Below are positions 7,879-15,881 of a DNA stretch of 53,025 bases, one piece after another. Source of the DNA: Acidobacteriota bacterium. Lineage in GTDB: Bacteria; Acidobacteriota; Terriglobia; Bryobacterales; Bryobacteraceae. A program made the position numbers and the translations under genes. The notes beneath the pieces were generated by a model, which saw only the letters and a program-made list of their open reading frames with translations, ran no database searches and had not been told where the DNA came from. The DNA is taken from NCBI GenBank assembly GCA_025354885.1, contig JANXLY010000427.1:1-53025 (forward strand). Reading direction: 5' to 3'. Each line of letters starts with the position of its first letter. Positions within the stretch are counted from its first letter, which is position 1.

Positions 7879-9648
7879 TCAGTTCGGAGTATACATATCT
7901 GCCTGGCGAAAGGTGCGGTAAAGAATCGTATTGGCGTGAGCGGTGTACCGGATGTTGCCCGTCTTGTCGAGTTCCATGGAGTAGGATACGAGCGCGCCCT
8001 GGTTCATAACAAAACCAGCATCGAAGTGGAAGTTGCCGCCGCGCAAAGTCTGTGCGGAACCAACGGCCAAAGAGTAGACACCCAAATCGGCGTTCAGCAC
8101 TGGGGTTACTACACGATTTTTCTCGTCGATCTGGAAAACCTGGCCACGGCTATTGCCGGTGCCCATTTCGGTAATGCGAGTGTTGCCGTTGTCGAAGACG
8201 ATCAGCCGGGTTGGATTGGAAAGATCAAAATTACCATCATGCTGATGGGAGAACCAGGGATAGGCGTCGGAGGAGTGGATTGTGAAATCGCCACCCCGGC
8301 CCAGGCGCCAAATGATGTGGCCATCGCCTTCGGCAAAGTCATAGGCAATCTTGATCAACCAATCCTGGTGGCGTGAGGAGTAAAGTAAATTGCCATCGGG
8401 AGTCTGCTGGAGCGCATTGCCGTGAGTCCAATCCATGGCGGTGGGGGCGAGGGAGGGTGCTGGACACACCTGGGGGCAGGTCTCATGCAAGACGGCCAGG
8501 CGAGTGACGTCCAGATTATCGAAAGTGTCCCAAGCCCAGACTACGTTCAGATCCCGATCGAGAACGATGATCATATCGCCTAGGACGTCAACGGGGCCGG
8601 GGGCCTGGACGTCGGTGAGGATCTGTTCGACATAACCGAGGGTTGCAATGCGTCCGTTGGTGAGGGGGCGGACTTCGTGATGGAAAGCGGTGATCTGGCG
8701 TTTGCCCATCGCTTTGAGTTGCTCGTTGACTCGCGCAGCATTGGTTTCGAGAATGGTCATACCGGTGAGGTCAAACTGGCGGAGCAGCTGCTGAGAGGGG
8801 ACGCCGTTGTAGGCCTCCACCAAGCCCCAGAGGAAGCCTCCGGCTTCAGTACGAGTGAGAAGAGCGAGATCGCTGGGACCGTACCAGAGGATATTGCCTT
8901 CGAGATCATTGGCGAGTGGTGGTGTTCCCAGCGGGCTTCCAATCAAGAGTGGATAAGTTGACTGGGCGGGAGGAGGGAACAGGATTTTTTCTGAGTAAAG
9001 GTTGTCCGGGAGTGCGCCACTAGTGAAAGTGAGTTCTGGACTGGATTCGAAGGATGAGCCCGTATCGAGGGTGTGCTGCGCAGTGATCTCTGTAAGTGCC
9101 CGAATTCCGGCGAGGTAGAAATTCATGCTCAGCCCGTCGCAATCCTGGTAAGGCGTCCGCTGAGCAATGCCATTCGGCCCCTTAAACGCGACTCGCATGC
9201 GTTGGCCTTCTTCGCAAGGCGGAGCGCTGTAGAGGAAGACGAGGGAGTTGCTGGTAGGGGTGACGACTGCTGCGCTGCCCGTGACTATGGGAGCAAAGTC
9301 GAAGCTGGTTTCCGAAGTAGATATCTCACCGGTATCGAGATTGCGTGCCGATACTTCCATCTCGTAACTACCTTCTTTTGAGCTTTCTGTCCATTCGAGG
9401 GTACTGGCCGGGCTATAGTCGCGAATCAGTTGGTAATCTTCGCCTTGCCTTCGCACACGAAAGCGAAACCACTGGTTGCCGGAGGGTGCCTCTGAAGCTG
9501 TGGCAGCAAAAGTGATGATGGTTCCAACAAGAGCTGGGGAGGGGGCCGAGGTGGTCACCGCCAGATCCATAGCTGCCGCGAATTCTGTTCCGAGCAGGAT
9601 CGAAGTTAGTAATAAAACTAATACGCTCGGGATATTTTGGACTTTCAT
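7879..9648 (-). CDS. Secreted arylsulfotransferase (ASST family)
   Basis: 589 residues. The ASST family moves sulfate from one aryl sulfate to a phenol without PAPS, through a sulfo-histidine. A signal peptide (residues 1-26) leads into an Ig-like beta region (about 27-210) and a six-bladed propeller catalytic domain. Candidate active-site residues follow the family order: H323/H324 (A-F-H-H-E), H409 (D-W-T-H-G-N), R426 (S-S-R-H-Q-D-W) and H468/H470 (F-S-H-Q-H-D). ATG 9648 has AGGAGA upstream. Pairing with a sulfatase five bases downstream suggests joint handling of sulfated aromatics, an inference from context. The C-terminal strands look complete. Confidence 0.85.
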   Translation of the reverse strand: MKVQNIPSVLVLLLTSILLGTEFAAAMDLAVTTSAPSPALVGTIITFAATASEAPSGNQWFRFRVRRQGEDYQLIRDYSPASTLEWTESSKEGSYEMEVSARNLDTGEISTSETSFDFAPIVTGSAAVVTPTSNSLVFLYSAPPCEEGQRMRVAFKGPNGIAQRTPYQDCDGLSMNFYLAGIRALTEITAQHTLDTGSSFESSPELTFTSGALPDNLYSEKILFPPPAQSTYPLLIGSPLGTPPLANDLEGNILWYGPSDLALLTRTEAGGFLWGLVEAYNGVPSQQLLRQFDLTGMTILETNAARVNEQLKAMGKRQITAFHHEVRPLTNGRIATLGYVEQILTDVQAPGPVDVLGDMIIVLDRDLNVVWAWDTFDNLDVTRLAVLHETCPQVCPAPSLAPTAMDWTHGNALQQTPDGNLLYSSRHQDWLIKIAYDFAEGDGHIIWRLGRGGDFTIHSSDAYPWFSHQHDGNFDLSNPTRLIVFDNGNTRITEMGTGNSRGQVFQIDEKNRVVTPVLNADLGVYSLAVGSAQTLRGGNFHFDAGFVMNQGALVSYSMELDKTGNIRYTAHANTILYRTFRQADMYTPN

Positions 9649-10087
9649 GACTTCTCCTGATTACTAGCGAAAACGATTGAATGTCCCCGTACTGAAGGCC
9701 AGATGGTTTGGGAGAAGAATTGGTTACGCTTGAGAGGGAAGATTTCTTAATGAAATCGCTTTTGATTTGATTTGGGAATGGATCGGTCGATTTTGCAGAG
9801 TGTCGAAGTGGGTTGTAAAACGATGGGCGCTGAAGCCTTCGGTGGAAACTCTGCGCGAAATCTTTGTGGACTAGAAGATTCGTATTCCAAGTTCATACCT
9901 TTTGAGAGATGGGTGAGGTACGGGCCAAGATTTTGCGGTGATTTAGCTGCGACTCGCGCAAATAATCAGAAGCGATGGAGTTGGATCTTTGTGGATGGAA
10001 ATTGCCGAATGCCCTTCGCTGCAATCGCCAGACCAAGTTGAGAGCATTGAAAAGAGGGAGCTGCGAATTGCGCAGTTGGCAATGAAT
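9649..10087. other. Intergenic region without recognised gene
   Basis: The right end of this 439-base stretch follows the stop of the minus-strand 183-residue gene, and the left end holds the promoter and AGGAGA site of the arylsulfotransferase. An 89-codon plus-strand frame at 9772-10041 has no ribosome site, no family resemblance and poor codon use. I see no RNA gene. Confidence 0.4.
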
Positions 10088-10639
10088 TCATATGGCTGCG
10101 GCAATCAGGCCATACTCTCGTGCAAGTGCATCATTGAGAACAACCACAGCAGGCGGCCGAACGTTCCAAGTTCTTAGAGTTGCATGCAATGCTTTTGATA
10201 AGGCTTCTTCCAAGGGCACCAACCATGCCTCCCGATGTCCGTTAATGACCAACACAAAACGGAAGTCCACCGTAGAAAGGTTTAGCTGTCTGAAGAGCAT
10301 GGGCAGTTCATTTGGGGCGTCAAGATGTCTGTGGAGGCAAAGGGCCAAACAAAGCGAGAATGTGTTCAACAGCTTTACTCGGATCTCGGAAATGAATTCA
10401 TCAAAACCGGGCTCAGTTTCTGGTCGAGGCGTACTCGACTTCGCTTCTACGATCCAGACAGTTGCTACAGGCGGATTCTCGCCCGTTTTGCGCAGCAAAC
10501 AGAACTCGGCGATTTGTACGCCCTCCTGTATCGAGAGGTAGGCGGCGCTTTTCTCGATATGGAAGCAATGCCCCTCCTCGAAGGGGCCGAATGCCATTTC
10601 TGATTCGATGATTGTCAACTCGGGATTTGCTGGAATCAT
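10088..10639 (-). CDS. Uncharacterised protein with PD-(D/E)XK-like residue pattern, partner of AAA ATPase
   Basis: 183 residues, soluble, no signal peptide. I do not recognise a named family, although ATPase partners of this look (F-H-I-E-K-S-x-x-Y near the start, V-x-x-A-E-F-x-L-L-R, V-E-A-K-S-S) are familiar as unnamed proteins. E45 in a strand (V-Q-I-A-E-F), followed 20 residues later by E65-A-K67 at the end of a hydrophobic strand (T-V-W-I-V-E-A-K), matches the acid...ExK spacing of PD-(D/E)XK nucleases. A later strand (F-R-F-V-L-V-I-N-G-H) and a helix complete a plausible alpha/beta core. The start overlaps the ATPase stop by four bases (ATGA), so the proteins are made together and probably act as one complex. 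Nuclease activity is inference. Confidence 0.6.
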   Translation of the reverse strand: MIPANPELTIIESEMAFGPFEEGHCFHIEKSAAYLSIQEGVQIAEFCLLRKTGENPPVATVWIVEAKSSTPRPETEPGFDEFISEIRVKLLNTFSLCLALCLHRHLDAPNELPMLFRQLNLSTVDFRFVLVINGHREAWLVPLEEALSKALHATLRTWNVRPPAVVVLNDALAREYGLIAAAI

Positions 10640-11649
10640 TTCAAGGCCAAGCCAACTTCTTCTTTATAAAGGCGTATTGACTCGTCGATAATCGGGTTGT
10701 CTGGCATACCATTTTGAAGATCACCTGACTGCCATTGGCCGTTGACATTAGACAAGACTGGAATTGAGAAGTGATTCTCTTGGGCGATCAGGGCCAATTT
10801 CTTGACTACAAAATAAGAATGACTGGCAAGAAAAAATTGAATGCCACGATCAGCCAACATATGAACGATGTCGAGCAATTGCGAGATGGCGTGAGGATGG
10901 AGCGCGGATTCGGGTTCATCGATAAATATTACGGAATGAGTGTCCAGGTAACGATTGCCGAGCAAGGTATCCAGGATCGCGATTTTCTTCACACCTTCGG
11001 CTGTCACGCCGATAGGGAATCGATTTTTTCCGACTACGAATTGCCACCGACCGGAAGAATCGTCGTACTCAACAACGCCGCCAAGGATGCCCTCAAGAAG
11101 CCCTCGCGATTGCGCGAATTCAGCAAAATTCTTACCTTTCGTTGTCGCCTGCCGCAGAGCTCTTGCCAAATCCAGGTAGGTGTCATCGAATCCAAATGTC
11201 TGGTCTGTTTCCCGGGACTTCAAAATAATCTGATGCAGGGAGAGCACTTCTTTTGCAGGTAGAAAGATTGAATTGCTGGCTCGTGGAGGAATTTTGTTTT
11301 CAAGCGAGGAAATTTGTCTCTCAGTTGATTTCCCAAAACTGTAACTGAATTCTTGATCATCAACAGACATATTGCAAGCCAGGGGCGAATCTGCGCCCTT
11401 GGTCACCAAATCACCGATTTTTTCAGGCTGAAAAGTCCAATAAAGTTTTTCAAACATGATTTCTGGAAGCGACCGAGGGTCATCTCCACGCTTGAACTCT
11501 TCAAGCGCACGTAGAGCACTATACATGGCCTTGAGAAGGAAGGTCTTACCGCTTCCATTGCCGCCAATAATGAGATTGATCTTTCCTAGGGGAGACCAGG
11601 CCACCGCAGAGAGTGGGCCAAAATTGCGCAATTCGATTTTGTTCAGCAT
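10636..11649 (-). CDS. AAA family ATPase, SMC/OLD-like (AAA_15/AAA_21 type), no TOPRIM domain
   Basis: 337 residues. The N-terminus has the ABC/SMC-type opening (I-E-L-R-N-F-G-P-L, then N-L-I-I-G-G) with Walker A G30-N-G-S-G-K-T36. A signature-like A-E-G-V-K-K lies near 217, Walker B is V-I-F-I-D-E-P-E (D244, E245) followed by A-L-H-P, and the switch histidine is in L-A-S-H277-S. The insertion between Walker A and signature is short (about 180 residues) with no coiled coil, and there is no C-terminal TOPRIM, unlike full OLD nucleases. Such stand-alone ATPases drive many two-gene defence systems, with the effector encoded beside them. Here that is the 183-residue partner, overlapping by four bases. 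GC is visibly lower than in the flanks, which suggests transfer. Confidence 0.85.
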   Translation of the reverse strand: MLNKIELRNFGPLSAVAWSPLGKINLIIGGNGSGKTFLLKAMYSALRALEEFKRGDDPRSLPEIMFEKLYWTFQPEKIGDLVTKGADSPLACNMSVDDQEFSYSFGKSTERQISSLENKIPPRASNSIFLPAKEVLSLHQIILKSRETDQTFGFDDTYLDLARALRQATTKGKNFAEFAQSRGLLEGILGGVVEYDDSSGRWQFVVGKNRFPIGVTAEGVKKIAILDTLLGNRYLDTHSVIFIDEPESALHPHAISQLLDIVHMLADRGIQFFLASHSYFVVKKLALIAQENHFSIPVLSNVNGQWQSGDLQNGMPDNPIIDESIRLYKEEVGLALK

Positions 11650-11661
11650 TAGGGTGTCTAC

Positions 11662-11676
11662 CGCAATGATATTGCG
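11662..11676 (-). promoter_or_regulatory. Perfect palindrome CGCAAT-GAT-ATTGCG upstream of the ATPase gene
   Basis: Six-base arms around a three-base centre lie 13-27 bases before the ATG at 11649. A TAGACA that could serve as -10 lies between the palindrome and the start, so a bound repressor would cover the promoter. The regulator is unknown. Confidence 0.45.
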
Positions 11677-11792
11677 AAGTCAGCGACATTGCTTTGGATT
11701 CCATTTCTGACCATCGAAAATCAGAATTGATAGAGCACCACGGGGCTGCGTCCCAAGAGGATTCTTTTGCGAGGTTGGGCGTCTACAGGAAG

Positions 11793-12752
11793 CTAGACGA
11801 AGCGGGGGAGGTGGACGACGTCTTCGGCGGGGACTCGTTCGAGGGGGTGGCCGGCTTTTTTCCAGGCGGAGAGACCGCCGACAACAACTTTGGGTTTGTA
11901 GCCTGCTTCGGTGAGTAACTCGGCGACGCGCTGGCTGGTGGCTTCATTCTGGCAACTGCAATAAAGGTAGACGTCGCGTTCGCGCGGGAGATCGGCGAGA
12001 GCTTCGGGGAGACGATTGGGTTCGATGCGAACGGAACCGAGGATGCGTTCGGCGTTGGCGTCGTAGTAGCCGTGACTTCGGACGTCGGCGATGAGGATGT
12101 CGTCGTTGAGGCGGGCGGCTAGTTCATCGATGGAGACGCGCGGGATGTGGCCTGCCTTTCTGATGCGCCAGGCGCTCCACATTCGGAAACCCAAATAGAT
12201 GGCGAAAGCAATGCCGGCAAGGACAGCAATTGCGCGGCCCAGCGTACCGACCCATTCGGTAATGGCACCGATCGCCTCGCTGAAGGAGAAGCCGAGAATG
12301 CCGTAGAAGAGGATGTAGATGAGCGCGCCACCGAAGTCGTAGCGAAAAAATACGAAGGGGTTCATGTTCATGCTGCCAGCCATAGGAGCAGCCATAGTAT
12401 TAATGCCGGGCAAAAATTTGGTAAAGAGCAGCGCTGTTCGTCCACGTTTGTGGAATTGAGCGGCACTGGCATAAATACAGGCTTCGGGGTTTACAGAGAC
12501 GCGACAGAGGAGACCGAGGAGCCACCAGCCAGTCCAGCGGCCGAGCAGGAAAAGTATAATGTCGGCAGCGAGCATGCTGGATAGAGCAATCGAGAGACAG
12601 GTAAGAGGGTCTAGCCGACCTTTGGCTGCGGCTGCGCCGACGGCGAGCAATGCGGGCGCTGCAGGGACCGGGAGCCCAATCGCTTCAAGAAATACGATCA
12701 GACCGAGAAGCGGGTAGCCGTAATGCGTGAGCAGCGGCAGGAAAGCGTCCAT
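11793..12752 (-). CDS. DedA-family membrane protein fused to a rhodanese domain
   Basis: 319 residues. Residues 1-190 are a DedA/VTT membrane domain: an E-A-I-G-L-P-V-P re-entrant-type segment, G-R-W-x-G, and F-x-x-F-L-P-G-I-N-T-M-A-A-P-x-A-G. DedA proteins flip or scramble lipids such as undecaprenyl phosphate. After a final helix and basic linker, residues about 205-310 are a rhodanese domain with active-site loop C265-S-C-Q-N-E-A-T. C265 would carry sulfane sulfur; C267 is a nearby second cysteine. DedA-rhodanese fusions are known, but their joint role is not. It shares one base with the upstream aldo/keto reductase stop/start (TGATG read on this strand), so it is the last gene of the minus-strand run. 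Confidence 0.85.
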   Translation of the reverse strand: MDAFLPLLTHYGYPLLGLIVFLEAIGLPVPAAPALLAVGAAAAKGRLDPLTCLSIALSSMLAADIILFLLGRWTGWWLLGLLCRVSVNPEACIYASAAQFHKRGRTALLFTKFLPGINTMAAPMAGSMNMNPFVFFRYDFGGALIYILFYGILGFSFSEAIGAITEWVGTLGRAIAVLAGIAFAIYLGFRMWSAWRIRKAGHIPRVSIDELAARLNDDILIADVRSHGYYDANAERILGSVRIEPNRLPEALADLPRERDVYLYCSCQNEATSQRVAELLTEAGYKPKVVVGGLSAWKKAGHPLERVPAEDVVHLPRFV

Positions 12753-13732
12753 CAGGTGTGTCCAAGGACGGGATGAGGTTCGTAGAGTTCTTCGAGTTGT
12801 TCGATCTCTCGTTTTTCGAGATGGATATCGAGGGCGGCAACGGCGTCTTCGAGGTGTTTGATTTTGCTGGCACCGATGATGGGAGCGGTGATGGCGCTCT
12901 TTGAGAGGAGCCAGGCGAGAGCAACTGTAGCTCGGGAACTTCCGCGGGCTTCGGCGACGGCGGCGACACGGTCGGCGATCTGGAAGTCGGACTCACGGGA
13001 GTAAAGCTTGACTGCGTAGTCGTCAGTTTGTGCGCGAAGGGAATCTTTAGAATCGCGCTTGATGCTGCCGGTGAGGAGTCCGCGACCGAGAGGACTCCAG
13101 GGAATGATGCCGAGACCCTGATCGACGCAGTAGGGGATCATCTCACGCTCTTCTTCGCGATAGGCAAGATTGTAATGATTCTGCATGAGTACAAACTTTG
13201 CACCGCCGGCGCGCTCGGCAGCGAATTGCATTTTTGCGAGTTGCCAGGCGTACATGGAGGAGGCGCCGAGGTACAGCGCTTTCCCTTGTTGGACAACGTC
13301 GTTCAGGCCGCCCATGACTTCTTCGACGCTGGTTTCGGGGTCAAAACGATGGATCTGGTAGATGTCGACGTAATCCATACCTAGGCGGCGGAGACTGCCT
13401 TCGAGGGCATGGCGGAGGTGCTTGCGGGAGAGTCCGCGCTGGTTGGGATCGGGCCCCATGGGGTTGAAGAGTTTGGAGGCGACAACGATGCGATCACGAG
13501 GGATTCCGATTTCGCGGATCGCCTTGCCGAGAATTTCTTCACTGACGCCGAGGGAGTACATGTCGGCAGTATCGAAGAAATTGATGCCGAGTTCCCAGGC
13601 TTTGGCGATGAGGGGGATGCTATCGGCTTCTTCGAGAACCCATTGACGCCAAGCTTTTGCGCCATAAGTCATTGCGCCAAGACAGATGCGTGAAACCTTG
13701 AGGCCGGTTGAGCCGAGTCGAGTATATTGCAT
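12752..13732 (-). CDS. Aldo/keto reductase
   Basis: 326 residues. NAD(P)H-dependent reduction of aldehydes or ketones in the cytoplasm. The catalytic tetrad is visible: D54 (N-F-F-D-T-A-D-M-Y), Y59, K87 (V-V-A-S-K) and H128 (Y-Q-I-H-R-F-D). The (beta/alpha)8 barrel has full length, with the R-G-L-S-R-x-H-L loop and S-P-L-G-R-G-L-L-T-G typical of the AKR11/12-like group. The NADP-binding end (G-A-S-K-I-K-H-L-E-D-A-V) is intact. The start follows the tsaC stop with no gap (TAAATG) and the stop overlaps dedA by one base, indicating translational coupling. Substrate not predictable. Confidence 0.9.
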   Translation of the reverse strand: MQYTRLGSTGLKVSRICLGAMTYGAKAWRQWVLEEADSIPLIAKAWELGINFFDTADMYSLGVSEEILGKAIREIGIPRDRIVVASKLFNPMGPDPNQRGLSRKHLRHALEGSLRRLGMDYVDIYQIHRFDPETSVEEVMGGLNDVVQQGKALYLGASSMYAWQLAKMQFAAERAGGAKFVLMQNHYNLAYREEEREMIPYCVDQGLGIIPWSPLGRGLLTGSIKRDSKDSLRAQTDDYAVKLYSRESDFQIADRVAAVAEARGSSRATVALAWLLSKSAITAPIIGASKIKHLEDAVAALDIHLEKREIEQLEELYEPHPVLGHT

Positions 13733-14371
13733 TTAGTTTTCTTTCAGGACTTCTCCTATTTCGCGCTCCTCAATTGCTCCCTGCTTGATGATGCGCCAAT
13801 AGGGCTCAGTGATGTCGATGGTGGTGGCACCTTGACCCACACAGTGGCCACCATCGAGCACGAGATTGAGACGACCGTCCATAGTGCCAAATACTTCGAT
13901 GCCGGAAGCGCAGGTCGGCACTCCACTCACATTTGCGCTGGTGGCAATGAGTGGCATGGAGAGGAAGTCGATGAGGGCATTGCCGACGGCGGATTTACTT
14001 TGGCGGAGGGCGAGGCGGCCGGTGTTGCCTGTGAGTTTGAGAGGCACTTTTGACGAGGCGGGAACGATGATGGTGAGGGGGCCGGGCCAGAAGCGACGGG
14101 CGAGGAGTTGGAAGCGCACGGTGACTTCGCCGGTGAGGTCTTCGACCATCATGAGGTCATCGACAAGCAGGGGAAGACTGCGGGCGGTCTCGCGACCTTT
14201 GGCAGCGAAGACTTTGCCAACAGCAGCGAGGTTGAAGGGATCCGCTACAAGCATGTAGAGCGAGTCTGTGGGGATTGCGACTACCCCGCCCTGCCGGATC
14301 AGGTCGGCGGCGCGACGGATGACTGCCGGATCGGGAGTTTCGGCATTAACTTCAATGAGATCTGTTATCAC
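13733..14371 (-). CDS. tsaC: L-threonylcarbamoyladenylate synthase (TsaC/Sua5/YrdC family)
   Basis: 212 residues, short form without the C-terminal Sua5 domain. It makes threonylcarbamoyl-AMP from threonine, bicarbonate and ATP, the first step to t6A at position 37 of ANN-decoding tRNAs. Family marks: G-G-V-V-A-I-P-T-D-S-L-Y near residue 35, K-G-R-E-T-A-R-S-L-P-L, W-P-G-P-L-T-I-I-V and S-A-N-V-S-G. The loop after P-T-D-S-L-Y reads M-L-V-A-D-P rather than the usual G-L-x-A-D-P, a small deviation. Start is GTG 14371; no good ribosome site is visible, and a TAGAAT lies 14 bases upstream of the start codon. It sits between mutM and the aldo/keto reductase in a close minus-strand run. Confidence 0.88.
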   Translation of the reverse strand: MITDLIEVNAETPDPAVIRRAADLIRQGGVVAIPTDSLYMLVADPFNLAAVGKVFAAKGRETARSLPLLVDDLMMVEDLTGEVTVRFQLLARRFWPGPLTIIVPASSKVPLKLTGNTGRLALRQSKSAVGNALIDFLSMPLIATSANVSGVPTCASGIEVFGTMDGRLNLVLDGGHCVGQGATTIDITEPYWRIIKQGAIEEREIGEVLKEN

Positions 14372-14407
14372 GAGGGAGAATTTGAATTCTAGCAGCGAAG
14401 AGGGATG

Positions 14408-15217
14408 TCAGGGGCGTTGGCAGTTGGGACAGAAGAAAGTGCTGCGCCCGCCCTGGACAATTCTGAGGATTGATTTTTTGCATTTGAGGCATGGTTCGTC
14501 CTTGCGGCCATAGACGGCGACACCGAAACTTTCGCTTTCCGGAGTGGTGCCGGGTTGGGCGTATTCAGCGTAGGCAGAAACGACTGCGTTGCCGAGAACC
14601 TTTTGGATCGCTGTGTGTAGTGCGGTGATTTTTCGTTTTGGAATGTCGCGTGCGGACAGGCGGGGATCGATGCGGGAATGCCAGAGCGCTTCGCTAGCGT
14701 AAATGTTGCCGATGCCGGCGATGCGGCGCTGATCCATGATGACGGGCTTGATGGGGGATTTGACGGAGTGGAGGATGGTCTGGAGGAGAGCGGGCGTGAA
14801 GGCGGCATCGAGGGGTTCTGGACCAAGGGCGGCTTCAGTTGCGGCGATGTCTTCGCGGGTAACGAGGTGCATGCGGCCGAGTGCGCGGGAGTCTTCATAG
14901 ATGAGAACGCGATTGTCTTTGAGACGGAACCAGATGCGGGTGTTGTGGGGGCGAAAACGGTAGTCGGGGAGGACGTAGAGGTTGCCGGTCATGCGGAGAT
15001 GGACCTGGACATGGAGCTGGTTTGAGAACTCGATGAAGATGTACTTGGCGCGACGGCGGACGTTGAGTAGTTTTGCACCGTGAAGTGCGCGGAAGGTGGA
15101 GGGATTTTGGGGAGCGATGTTGCCGGGCCGCTCGATTGTGACTGAGTGGATGGTGGAGCTGGAGGCGGCTTCGCGGAGACGGCGGACGACGGCATCGACT
15201 TCTGGGAGTTCGGGCAT
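14408..15217 (-). CDS. mutM: Formamidopyrimidine-DNA glycosylase (Fpg/MutM)
   Basis: 269 residues, normal length. Base-excision repair enzyme removing 8-oxoguanine and cutting the abasic site by beta,delta-elimination. The N-terminus is P2-E3-L-P-E-V, giving the catalytic proline after Met removal. K58 (R-R-A-K-Y) fits the conserved lysine. H-L-R-M-T-G-N-L and the helix-two-turn-helix segment (R-I-A-G-I-G-N-I-Y-A-S-E) are present. The last 30 residues form the zinc finger C-x2-C...C-x2-C (C-L-K-C and C-P-N-C). First gene of the minus-strand run mutM-tsaC-AKR-dedA; 36 bases separate it from tsaC. Confidence 0.95.
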   Translation of the reverse strand: MPELPEVDAVVRRLREAASSSTIHSVTIERPGNIAPQNPSTFRALHGAKLLNVRRRAKYIFIEFSNQLHVQVHLRMTGNLYVLPDYRFRPHNTRIWFRLKDNRVLIYEDSRALGRMHLVTREDIAATEAALGPEPLDAAFTPALLQTILHSVKSPIKPVIMDQRRIAGIGNIYASEALWHSRIDPRLSARDIPKRKITALHTAIQKVLGNAVVSAYAEYAQPGTTPESESFGVAVYGRKDEPCLKCKKSILRIVQGGRSTFFCPNCQRP

Positions 15218-15332
15218 GTTGGAGTAAGTTTTATGTTAGCGGGAACTGATGCCTGGGACTGAGCAGGATACTGAACCTTCTTTTTTCGTGTGAGGGTGTT
15301 AGAAACCGGGATAAGAAGCGACTACCTAGAGT

Positions 15333-15881
15333 GTGGAAGGAAAAGAAGCCATTTCGAGTGGAGCGGCGAGCCAAGTCGACTTGTATCAGGATGCAGTGCG
15401 GGAATTCGGTACGTCGCTTGAACGGCTTGCGCGGGCTTACGAATCCGATCCAGAAAAGCGTCGCGACCTGAGTCAGGAAATTCACTTTCAGCTTTGGCGG
15501 AGTTTTCAGATTTATGATGGCCGCTGCTCCGTGCGGACCTGGGTATATCCGGTGGCTCACCATGTTGCTGCCTCGCACGTTCTTCGAGAGCGCAAGATAT
15601 TTTCGAAGCTAGTGAGTCTTGAAGAACTGGAAACTCTGCCTGACAAGCACCACGGACAGTCTGCTGCCGACCAGCGTGAAAACCTCTCACGACTATCCGT
15701 GTTGATTCAACAACTCAAGCCGCTCGACCGACAGGTGATCATCTCTTATCTTGAAGACCTGGACGCTGTGTCGATCGGAGAAATCACGGGACTGTCACCC
15801 GGAAACGTAGCCATGAGAGTGCACCGGATCAAGAACATCCTGGCACGACGATTTCACCAAGGAGGGCCGCATGCGGAGTGA
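15333..15881 (+). CDS. ECF-type RNA polymerase sigma factor
   Basis: 182 residues. Region 2 (about 28-95) has S-x-E-I-H-F-Q-L-W-R-S-F and the V-R-T-W-V-Y-P-V-A-H-H helix. Region 4 (about 125-175) has L-K-P-L-D-R-Q-V-I-I-S-Y-L-E-D-L and the helix-turn-helix I-G-E-I-T-G-L-S-P-G-N-V-A-M-R-V-H-R. Start is GTG 15333; no ATG is available, and the exact start is unsure. It overlaps the following membrane protein gene by 11 bases, the arrangement of a sigma factor and its regulator. No known class-defining anti-sigma domain is seen in that partner. Confidence 0.85.
   Translation: MEGKEAISSGAASQVDLYQDAVREFGTSLERLARAYESDPEKRRDLSQEIHFQLWRSFQIYDGRCSVRTWVYPVAHHVAASHVLRERKIFSKLVSLEELETLPDKHHGQSAADQRENLSRLSVLIQQLKPLDRQVIISYLEDLDAVSIGEITGLSPGNVAMRVHRIKNILARRFHQGGPHAE

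Noticed and set aside
9772-10041. 89-codon plus-strand gene
   Set aside because: No ribosome site, no leaderless box, no recognisable protein features.
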